A DNA stretch of 6,487 nt from an uncultured Thermoleophilia bacterium (lineage in GTDB: Bacteria; Actinomycetota; Thermoleophilia; UBA2241), in the NCBI GenBank assembly GCA_903921965.1, contig CAIXSE010000606.1, forward strand, positions 1 to 6,487, in the 5' to 3' direction. Under the pieces are notes generated by a model. It saw nothing but the letters and a program-made list of their open reading frames with translations, was not told where the DNA came from and did not search any database. Within the stretch, counting starts at the first letter, position 1, and each line of letters starts with the position of its first letter. Shown piece by piece: positions 1 through 5,827 of this stretch. Made by a program: the position numbers and the translations under genes.

Positions 1-1256
1 GCCGCGGCGGCCACGGCGGGATCGACGAAGTTGCGGCCGTCCACGAGCAGCGGCCGGGCCATGAGAGCGGCGGCGGCGGCCCAGTCCAGGCGCGCGAACT
101 CCGGCCACTCCGTGACCAGCACGGCGGCGTCGGCGCCTTCGAGCGCCTCGAGCGGCTCGCCGGCGATGGCGACGCCGGGGAACAGCGGGTGCTCGCCCGC
201 GGCGATCATGGGGTCGTAGGCGCGCACCGTCATGCCCTCGTGGATGAGGCGGCCGGCGAGCACGATGGAGGCCGCCTCGCGCAGGTCGTCGGTCTGGGGC
301 TTGAACGTGAGACCGAGCAGCGCGACCGTCTTGCCGCGCAGCTGCCCGAGGTGCTGCTTGAGCTTGCCCACGACGCGGCGTTTCTGCAGCGCGTTCACCT
401 CGATGACCGCGTTGAGCAGCTGGAAGTGGTACCCGCTGTTGCCGGCCAGCTGCTTGAGCGCCTGCACGTCCTTGGGGAAGCAGGAGCCGCCGTACCCGAT
501 GCCCGCCTGCAGGAAGTGGGGACCGATGCGGTGGTCCAGCCCCATTCCCCGGGCCACGGTGCGCACGTCGGCGCCGACCTGTTCGCACACGTTGGCGATC
601 TCGTTGATGAACGAGATCTTGGTGGCGAGGAACGCGTTGGAGGCGTACTTGATCATCTCGGCCGTGGCGACGCTGGTGCGTACCACGTCGGTGTCGATGC
701 CGCGGTAGAGCGCCTCGACGGCGTCGCCGTCCTCCCGCGACGAGGCGCCGATGACGATGCGGTCGGGCTCGAGGAAGTCCTGGATGGCCGCGCCCTCGCG
801 GAGGAACTCGGGGTTGGACGCGTAGGTGATGCCGGTGGCGCCCAGGGCCTCGAGGTCGGCCATGACCTTCTCACCGGTGCCGACCGGGACGGTGCTCTTC
901 ATCACCAGGAGACGACGGCCGCCGCGGCGCGCGATCTCCGAGGTGGCGAACTGCACGCGGGAGAGGTCGGCGTCGCCCGACGGCGACGGCGGCGTGTCGA
1001 CGGCGATGAAGAGGACCTCGCACGCCTCGAGGAGCTCGTCGTACGACGTGGTGAACGACAGGCGCGACGCGTTGTCGTCGACGAGCTTGTCCAGGCCGGG
1101 CTCGTAGATGGGCACCTCGCCGCGGCGGAGCCGCTCGACCTTGCCGGCGTCGACGTCCATGCAGACCACGTGGTGACCCAGATGGGCGAAGCAGACGGCC
1201 GAGACCAGGCCGACGTAGCCCGTGCCGACGACACCGATAGGAGCAGTGGGACACAT
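1..1256 (-). CDS. ugd: UDP-glucose 6-dehydrogenase, 3'-truncated by the window edge
   Basis: This cytoplasmic enzyme oxidises UDP-glucose to UDP-glucuronate with two NAD+, supplying uronic acid for wall or capsular glycans. I read 418 codons without a break. The N-terminal Rossmann site GTGYVG is at residues 11-16 and a KSTVPVGTG loop follows in the NAD domain. The helix EMIKYASNAFLATK carries the conserved Lys203 and Asn207. GYGGSCFPKD contains the catalytic cysteine, Cys259. LTFKPQTDDLREA (Lys319) opens the C-terminal UDP-binding domain, and a late VDGRNFVDP motif is present. Family members run to about 430-450 residues, so roughly 20-30 residues lie beyond position 1. The ATG start puts the Rossmann motif at the usual distance and has GGAGG 11 nt upstream (1268-1272). 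The gene lies 86 bp downstream of the ligase-family gene on the same strand, so co-transcription is likely. All key residues are present. The family is certain; the preferred sugar (glucose over another hexose) is inferred from overall similarity. Confidence 0.97.
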   Translation of the reverse strand, partial: MCPTAPIGVVGTGYVGLVSAVCFAHLGHHVVCMDVDAGKVERLRRGEVPIYEPGLDKLVDDNASRLSFTTSYDELLEACEVLFIAVDTPPSPSGDADLSRVQFATSEIARRGGRRLLVMKSTVPVGTGEKVMADLEALGATGITYASNPEFLREGAAIQDFLEPDRIVIGASSREDGDAVEALYRGIDTDVVRTSVATAEMIKYASNAFLATKISFINEIANVCEQVGADVRTVARGMGLDHRIGPHFLQAGIGYGGSCFPKDVQALKQLAGNSGYHFQLLNAVIEVNALQKRRVVGKLKQHLGQLRGKTVALLGLTFKPQTDDLREAASIVLAGRLIHEGMTVRAYDPMIAAGEHPLFPGVAIAGEPLEALEGADAAVLVTEWPEFARLDWAAAAALMARPLLVDGRNFVDPAVAAA

Positions 1257-1299
1257 GGCGAGGAGCACCTCCAAAGGGTGGGCGGAGAGTTCCGGCCGA

Positions 1300-1308
1300 A
1301 GTCTACCA
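1300..1308 (-). promoter_or_regulatory. Weak candidate extended -10 element upstream of ugd
   Basis: The minus strand reads TGGTAGACT here, matching the TGn-TAnnnT pattern of an extended -10. A transcript from it would start near 1293 and carry the GGAGG ribosome site at 1268-1272. No -35-like hexamer lies at 16-18 bp. It could give ugd internal expression within an operon, or it may be a chance match. Confidence 0.25.
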
Positions 1309-1342
1309 CAGGGGTCTGAGGGCTCCCCGGCGGCCCGAGCGG

Positions 1343-3532
1343 CTAGCGGCGCACCGCCCTCTGCAGTTCGTAGCGCGCCTCCGGGCTGGTCGGATTGAGA
1401 GCCAGGGCGTGCTTGAGGGCCGCGACCGCCGCCCTGCGGTCGGCGAACGCCGTGAGCAGGAGCTTGCCCTCGCGGTAGTAGGGCTCCCAGTCGTCCGGCT
1501 GCAGCCGCTGCGCCTCGCGCAGCACCTGCAGCGCGTCGCGGTTGCGGCCCATCTGCTGGAGCACGGACGCCTCGATCAGCAACGGGTCTATCGCGAGGGG
1601 GTCGAGGCGGGCGGCGCGCCGCGACGAAGCGAGCGCGTCGTCGAGCCGGCCGGTGCCGGCCGCCGCGAGCGCCGACTCCTGCGCCCGCGTGGAGAGGTAC
1701 GGGACGAGCCAGCTGAGGGCGAGCAGCACGAGAGCCGCGCTCGCCGCGGCACGCAGGGGCAGGATGACGCCCGGCCGGAGGCGGGCGACGCCCGCCGGCC
1801 TCGCGTCGCCGGAAGGACCGTCCCGGCGCAGCATGGCCTGGCCGGCGGGGGAGTCCGGGGGCGGCCCGGTCTCGATGGCGGACAGCGCCGCCGAGGCGGG
1901 CTCCGGCGGCTCGCCGGCCCCCGGGCCGAGCGGAGCACCCACGTCTTCGCCGGGCGCGCCGGGGACGGAGCGCCCGGGCGGACGAGGGTCGGCGAGCGCC
2001 CCGTCGTCCCGCAGTTCCTGCTCGTCCCGCCGCGTGGTCAGGTAGGTGGAACACGTCGCCGCGAACAGGAAGAAGACGACGCCGACCGCCGCCATGTCCC
2101 AGTCCCAGTCCCACGAGATGTGCACGACGTAGGCGACGAGGCCCGCCTGCATGGCGACGATCAGCGGCCGCATCCTGTCCCGGCGGTCGGCGAACGGGTT
2201 GCGGACGGCGGCCGCGAGGACGAGCGCCACCGCCGCCGCGAAGAGGCCCAGCCCGACCACGCCGAGCTCGCTCAGCACGTTGAACCACTGGCTGTGGGCG
2301 TGCTTGACGACACCCCCTGTCCGGAACCGCTCGTGCGTGAACACGAAGGTGCCCGCTCCGGTGCCGAGCGTCCCGGTGGAGCGCGACTGCAGGATCGCCT
2401 CGCGCCACAGCGGCGGCCGTCCGGTGTTCATGGAGACCAGGCGGGAGGCGCCCTCAGCGGACTTGGTCTGGTCGTCACCCGCCACGAACGTGTGCAGGCG
2501 TTCCTTGAACCAGGCGGTGCCGCCGCGCGGCTGAAGGTAGCTCCACGAGCCCGCCGCGGCGGCGCCCACAAGGACGACGACGACGGCGACCCCCGCGGCG
2601 AGCGGGACCCACCGCGGCCAGGGGACGAGGCGGTGGACGAGCGCCGCCACGAGCTGGACGACGGCCGTGACGGCGAGGGCGACAAGCACCCAGCGCAGCA
2701 GCACGTGGCCCTGCGCGGTGCGGAGCGCGTCGTCGGTGGTGGCCGCGAAGAGTGTGGCCAGCCCCCGGACGTGCCAGATCACGGCGGCGGCCGGCACGGC
2801 GACGGCCGCGAGACTCACGAAGCTGGCGAGGCGGGTGGTCGTGAACGCGAAGTACGCCACCAGGGCCACGGCCAGCGCGACCCAGCCGCCGCGCGACAGC
2901 GTGAAGAAGAACGTGAACACGAGCGGCACCCCGGCCGCGGCGGCCAGGACACGCCACGCCGGGTGGGCGGCGCGGTCGCCGGCGAGCGCGAGGGCGACGA
3001 CGAGCCCGAGCACCATCACCAGCGCCAGGACGTTCCAGTAGCCGATCGGGCTGTCGAGCCGCGCGTACCTGTGCGCGTGGGTGACGACATCGGGGAGGAC
3101 CTTGCCGAGCAGCGCGTACACGCCGACCGCCACGCTGACGACGAGGAAGCCGCAGCCGGCGACCCGGAGCTGGAGCCGGCCCGCCGGCGTGAGCCCGACG
3201 ACGGCGAGCACGGCGAGGTAGAGGGCGGCCACATCGAAGGCGACCCAGGTACGGTCGGGGCCGAAGGACCACAGCACCGAGAGCCCGGCCCAGGCCACGA
3301 ACAGCCCATACACCGCCAGCGCCACGAGGAACAGGGCCGGCGGCCGCGTGCGACGCCGCAGGAGCCAGACCCAGACGGCGGCTGACAGAAGGTAGACGAT
3401 CGCGACCGGGGCGCTGCGCGCGAAGATGTAGCCGCCGGAGAGGAAAGAGAACACGCCGGCGCACGCGACCGTCAGCGCGAACGGCACGACGTCGACGACG
3501 CGGCTCGCGCCGGGCGCCTTCGGGCCGGCCAT
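1343..3532 (-). CDS. O-antigen ligase/polymerase (Wzy_C-like) membrane protein with C-terminal TPR domain
   Basis: Members of this family transfer or polymerise undecaprenyl-linked glycans on the outer face of the membrane. From the chosen start the protein has 729 residues. About 14 hydrophobic segments span residues 14-498. SRGGW (213-217) is the typical Wzy_C/WaaL-family motif. A large extracytoplasmic loop carries NTGRPPLWREA (Arg372, Arg377), a G-rich LGTGAGTF and HAHSQWFNVLSELG (His411, His413, Glu422). HISWDWDWDM follows at 471-480. A Pro/Gly/Ala-rich linker (about 500-585), one more hydrophobic segment (591-611) and about three TPR-like repeats (619-729) finish it. I prefer the ATG at 3532 because GAGGGA lies 7 nt upstream. 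The ATG at 3550 adds six residues and lacks a ribosome site. Family assignment is secure. Whether it acts as ligase, polymerase or glycan-to-protein transferase cannot be told from sequence alone. Confidence 0.9.
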   Translation of the reverse strand: MAGPKAPGASRVVDVVPFALTVACAGVFSFLSGGYIFARSAPVAIVYLLSAAVWVWLLRRRTRPPALFLVALAVYGLFVAWAGLSVLWSFGPDRTWVAFDVAALYLAVLAVVGLTPAGRLQLRVAGCGFLVVSVAVGVYALLGKVLPDVVTHAHRYARLDSPIGYWNVLALVMVLGLVVALALAGDRAAHPAWRVLAAAAGVPLVFTFFFTLSRGGWVALAVALVAYFAFTTTRLASFVSLAAVAVPAAAVIWHVRGLATLFAATTDDALRTAQGHVLLRWVLVALAVTAVVQLVAALVHRLVPWPRWVPLAAGVAVVVVLVGAAAAGSWSYLQPRGGTAWFKERLHTFVAGDDQTKSAEGASRLVSMNTGRPPLWREAILQSRSTGTLGTGAGTFVFTHERFRTGGVVKHAHSQWFNVLSELGVVGLGLFAAAVALVLAAAVRNPFADRRDRMRPLIVAMQAGLVAYVVHISWDWDWDMAAVGVVFFLFAATCSTYLTTRRDEQELRDDGALADPRPPGRSVPGAPGEDVGAPLGPGAGEPPEPASAALSAIETGPPPDSPAGQAMLRRDGPSGDARPAGVARLRPGVILPLRAAASAALVLLALSWLVPYLSTRAQESALAAAGTGRLDDALASSRRAARLDPLAIDPLLIEASVLQQMGRNRDALQVLREAQRLQPDDWEPYYREGKLLLTAFADRRAAVAALKHALALNPTSPEARYELQRAVRR

Positions 3533-3539
3533 GTGTACG

Positions 3540-3545
3540 TCCCTC
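3540..3545 (-). promoter_or_regulatory. Ribosome binding site that decides the ligase-family start
   Basis: GAGGGA on the minus strand sits 7 nt before the ATG at 3532. It overlaps the codons just after the alternative ATG at 3550, which itself has no purine-rich tract upstream. This favours 3532 as the translated start. Confidence 0.6.
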
Positions 3546-3557
3546 ACCATCGTGGGC

Positions 3558-3563
3558 AGTATA
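3558..3563 (-). promoter_or_regulatory. -10 box (TATACT) for the ligase-family gene
   Basis: TATACT on the minus strand differs from the TATAAT consensus at one base, and stands out in otherwise very GC-rich DNA. Transcription would begin near 3550-3552, giving a leader of about 20 nt with the GAGGGA site. No good -35 hexamer is visible at 16-18 bp, so an activator or a relaxed -35 may be involved. Confidence 0.55.
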
Positions 3564-3608
3564 GCCGGACAGGCGTGGGATGGCCGGAAGACAGCCCCCC
3601 TCGCCGGC

Positions 3609-3618
3609 GCCGCGCGGC
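3609..3618. repeat. 10-bp perfect palindrome in the divergent intergenic region
   Basis: GCCGCGCGGC is its own reverse complement. It lies between the two divergent -10 boxes, where an operator could sit. In DNA this GC-rich such palindromes are common by chance, so a regulatory role is only a possibility. Confidence 0.2.
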
Positions 3619-3649
3619 AAGACTGCGTATGGCATTGACGGCGCGCGGA

Positions 3650-3658
3650 TGATATAAG
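3650..3658 (+). promoter_or_regulatory. Extended -10 promoter (TGaTATAAG) for the LAFTG surface protein
   Basis: TG at 3650-3651 is followed after one base by TATAAG (3653-3658), an extended -10 one base from consensus. Transcription would start near 3665, leaving a leader of about 50 nt. TTGACG at 3635-3640 resembles a -35 but lies only 12 bp away, too close to pair normally, so the extended -10 probably acts largely alone. Confidence 0.6.
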
Positions 3659-3670
3659 CAGGTGAATGGC

Positions 3671-3687
3671 CCGGCCACAGCGGCCGG
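3671..3687 (+). promoter_or_regulatory. GC-only hairpin in the 5' leader of the LAFTG gene
   Basis: CCGGCC (3671-3676) and GGCCGG (3682-3687) form a perfect 6-bp stem around the loop ACAGC. The hairpin falls near the predicted 5' end of the transcript, 14 nt before the ribosome site begins. It leaves that site free. Stabilising the mRNA is a reasonable guess. I see no match to a known riboswitch class. Confidence 0.4.
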
Positions 3688-3701
3688 AGTATGTGCTGTG
3701 A

Positions 3702-3711
3702 GGGGGGGTGA
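3702..3711 (+). promoter_or_regulatory. Strong ribosome binding site deciding the LAFTG gene start
   Basis: Seven G residues followed by TGA can pair with the anti-Shine-Dalgarno end of 16S rRNA through G-C and G-U pairs. The last G is 7 nt before the ATG at 3716. That ATG also begins the signal peptide, so the in-frame upstream GTG at 3662 is not needed. Confidence 0.65.
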
Positions 3712-3715
3712 AAAC

Positions 3716-4084
3716 ATGAAGGTCAAGTTCCTAAGCGTGCTCGTGGTGGCCCTGCTCCTCCTTCTGGTGTTCTCCGCAGTCGCCATGGCGGTCTCCCAGG
3801 CCACCATCGACGCGATCATCGCGGACGCACAGGACGGCACCATCGACGGCAATTGGACCGCCGAGGAGATCCAGGCCGCCCTCGCCTACGTGCAGGACAA
3901 CCCCACGCTCGACCAGTACAGCGAGATCCAGGGAGTCCTGGAAGACTATCTCGCCAGTCTGCAGGCGCCGGGCGAGCAGGGTGGTGAGCTCGCCTTCACC
4001 GGCAGCGAGGTGTTCGTCATCCTCGGCGCCGGTCTGGGCCTCATCGGCGGCGGTCTGTTCCTGCGTCGCCGCCTCACCGCCTAG
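3716..4084 (+). CDS. Small sortase-anchored, highly acidic surface protein (LAFTG signal)
   Basis: This 122-residue protein has the full layout of a sortase substrate. A signal peptide occupies residues 1-25: MKVK, a hydrophobic core, then AMA before a likely cleavage site. A surface region of about 70 residues follows. The sorting signal is LAFTG (92-96), then a hydrophobic segment (about 98-115) and RRR (117-119). LAxTG signals are typical of class E sortases in Actinobacteria, but no sortase lies in the window. The exposed part holds 13 Asp/Glu and no Lys, Arg, His or Cys. It looks helical, with segments such as TIDAIIADAQDGTIDGNW and SEIQGVLEDYLASL. I recognise no named domain. The gene has its own promoter, diverges from the ligase-family gene and ends 25 nt before a strong hairpin. 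Wall anchoring is well supported. Its function, perhaps cation binding or scaffolding, is unknown. Confidence 0.88.
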   Translation: MKVKFLSVLVVALLLLLVFSAVAMAVSQATIDAIIADAQDGTIDGNWTAEEIQAALAYVQDNPTLDQYSEIQGVLEDYLASLQAPGEQGGELAFTGSEVFVILGAGLGLIGGGLFLRRRLTA

Positions 4085-4108
4085 ACTCCCGCGTCATGAT
4101 GTTCCGCC

Positions 4109-4137
4109 ACGAAGCGCCCCCTCTGGGGGCGCTTCGT
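4109..4137. terminator. Shared intrinsic terminator between convergent genes
   Basis: A perfect 13-bp inverted repeat, ACGAAGCGCCCCC and its complement, encloses the three-base loop TCT. It starts 25 nt after the plus-strand stop at 4084 and ends 8 nt before the minus-strand gene's stop codon at 4145. The bases after it are only modestly T-rich on the plus strand (CGTTCT) and not T-rich on the minus strand. It probably works through stem stability in both directions. Confidence 0.8.
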
Positions 4138-4144
4138 CGTTCTG

Positions 4145-5827
4145 CTACCTGACGACGAGCGTGAGCGGAGCCGTGCTCCCGGGGTCGGCGACGACCGCCG
4201 ACGCGGGCAGCCCGAGGTCGCCGGCGAGCGAGAGCGCGGCGCGGCGCAGGCCCGGATGGAAGTACACGGCATCCGCGGACGGCGCCGGCGCCCAGGCGTC
4301 GTCCGTCGCCGGGCGTGCCTTGTAGCCCCAGGTCCGCAGGCGGTCCACCAGACCGGTCACGACGCCGGGCGGCGACGCCACGGCCACCTCGGTGCGCCGG
4401 CGGGCCGCGAACGAGAACCCGAGCCGCGTCGACACCAGGCGAGGCGCGAGCGTTCCCGGCCGGCAGGCACGCACGAGCGTGGCCACGTTGGCGCGCGCCG
4501 CACGCACGGCCTGCACGGCCGCCGCCGGCTCCGTCGCCGGCCGCACGGCCGGCGTCGCCAGCGGCGCGACCGGCTGGCGGGCGGCGGCCACGGCGACACG
4601 AAGCTGCTGTTCGAGGTCGGTGACCGCGGCGCCCGTCGCCACCGTGGTGTTCGTCTCGACCGGGAACGGCTGGCTGACCACGGCGGGCAGCCAGTTGATG
4701 CGCAGCGCCGCGCCGAGGACACGCAGCGACGTGGCCGCCTCCGCCGCCTCGTCCGCGGAAGACACGACGGGCGGACCGACGAGCACGGCGAGCGGCCGCC
4801 AGGACCGCGCCGCGGTCACGGTGCGGGCGGCGAGGCGCGGCCAGGAGCTCACGGTGATCGCCTTCACGGCCACGGGCGCGCCGGCCGACACCGCCAGGCG
4901 GCGGCGCACCTCGCGCACGTACGCGGCTGCGGCGGCCCGCCTGCCCGGCAGCACCACGAGCACGCGGGCCGGCACGGCGACGCGCGTGACCAGCGGCTGG
5001 GACGCCGTCGGGAGCAGGCCGGCGTCAAGCCGGCGGCGCAGGGCAGCGGCCGCATCCGGGTCAACGCGCCACGCCGACCCGCCGCGGCTCGTCTCCACGA
5101 GCGCCGCGGCGGCGCACGCTCCCGCCTGCGAGGGCGGCAGCTTCTTGAAGGTCGTGGCCAGCGACGTGGCCTGCTGCAGGTCCATGCCGGTGCGGATGTG
5201 GCCGAAGCCCAGGACGTAGTTGGCGAAGCCGATGATGCTCGTCCTGCCCCACGGCACGCGCATCAGGTTCCGGACCAGCAGGCCCGTCTGCAGGCGCCAC
5301 GCCCGGGCCTGGCCCGCGCTGCCGTCCCAGGCCGCCGCGCCGTCGAGGTACTGCGCGACGCGGGCGCCGCCCGGCTGCGCGGGCTCGGCGGCGGACAGTG
5401 CCATGCGCAGCGCCTCGCCGTCCAGCGTCAGCCACGCGTCCATGCGGACGCCCACGGCCTGCCCCAGGGCGGTGCTCGCGGCGGCCGGCCCGGCCACGTC
5501 GGCCATCCGCGCGAGCGGCATGAACCCGGCCCCCGCCAGGAAGCCCTCGGAGGCCGGCGCGACGACGACGGCGGCGACCGATGGGGCTTCGTGGTCGACG
5601 TGCACCCACACGACGGCCTCACAGGCGTCGTCGCGCCCGGTCAGCGCGAAGACGGCGACGTCGGTCGGCGACGGCGGAGCGAGCTCGACCGCGGGCGGCG
5701 GACCGACGACCTTGTGCCAGGGGCCGGGCGTGGCCAGGAGGATGACGACGCCGAGGGCGACGAGGACGCCGAGCACGAGGGCGGCCCACGGGTCCAGGCG
5801 CGCCAGCACCGCGCGCAGCAGTCTCAC
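4145..5827 (-). CDS. Membrane-anchored LytR_C-domain protein with a degenerate LCP-like region
   Basis: The 560-residue protein has a short N-terminal tail and one membrane segment (about 14-33), so the rest should be extracytoplasmic. Residues 56-225 follow the order of an LCP (LytR-CpsA-Psr) domain. VAVFALTGRDDACEAVVWVH fits the first strands, ALGQAVGVRMDAWLTLDGEA resembles 'LGv.iD.yv.vd', and DGSAGQARAWRLQ resembles the Arg/Gln-rich helix. The usual SIPRD-type stretch is replaced by VVVAPASEG. Residues 285-475 are Ala-rich with two hydrophobic-strand units (VLVVLPGRR, PLAVLVGPPVV) and no domain I can name. Residues 478-560 fit LytR_C (PF13399): RTEVAVASPPGV, then a GL..RL..WGY helix, VYFHPG and LTLVVR. 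LCP enzymes transfer lipid-linked glycan to peptidoglycan; this one may be catalytically inactive. The GTG start overlaps the previous gene's TGA by four bases without a clear ribosome site, implying coupled translation. LytR_C is fairly secure, the LCP relationship less so. Confidence 0.82.
   Translation of the reverse strand: MRLLRAVLARLDPWAALVLGVLVALGVVILLATPGPWHKVVGPPPAVELAPPSPTDVAVFALTGRDDACEAVVWVHVDHEAPSVAAVVVAPASEGFLAGAGFMPLARMADVAGPAAASTALGQAVGVRMDAWLTLDGEALRMALSAAEPAQPGGARVAQYLDGAAAWDGSAGQARAWRLQTGLLVRNLMRVPWGRTSIIGFANYVLGFGHIRTGMDLQQATSLATTFKKLPPSQAGACAAAALVETSRGGSAWRVDPDAAAALRRRLDAGLLPTASQPLVTRVAVPARVLVVLPGRRAAAAAYVREVRRRLAVSAGAPVAVKAITVSSWPRLAARTVTAARSWRPLAVLVGPPVVSSADEAAEAATSLRVLGAALRINWLPAVVSQPFPVETNTTVATGAAVTDLEQQLRVAVAAARQPVAPLATPAVRPATEPAAAVQAVRAARANVATLVRACRPGTLAPRLVSTRLGFSFAARRRTEVAVASPPGVVTGLVDRLRTWGYKARPATDDAWAPAPSADAVYFHPGLRRAALSLAGDLGLPASAVVADPGSTAPLTLVVR

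Noticed and set aside
189..1319. Long plus-strand open frame (376 codons) antisense to ugd
   Set aside because: Its product is rich in Arg, Gly, Val and Asp with no recognisable domain, while the minus strand gives an intact Ugd with catalytic residues. High GC keeps antisense frames open.
1257..1342. Terminator between the ligase-family gene and ugd
   Set aside because: Only short, interrupted GC complementarity is present and no T tract follows, so read-through into ugd is the simpler view.
1409..3385. Plus-strand open frame of 658 codons antisense to the ligase-family gene
   Set aside because: The translation is Arg/Glu/His-rich low-complexity text typical of a GC-rich antisense shadow. 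The minus strand encodes a clear membrane protein.
3635..3658. TTGACG plus TATAAG as a normal -35/-10 pair
   Set aside because: The spacer is only 12 bp, against the usual 16-18, so I call an extended -10 promoter instead.
3662..3715. GTG at 3662 as start of the LAFTG protein
   Set aside because: It would add 18 residues before the signal peptide, encode the leader hairpin and ignore the strong ribosome site before the ATG at 3716. It also lies almost at the predicted transcription start.
3659..3715. Riboswitch in the leader of the LAFTG gene
   Set aside because: The leader is only about 50 nt with one simple hairpin, and no conserved core of a known class such as c-di-GMP or c-di-AMP is visible.
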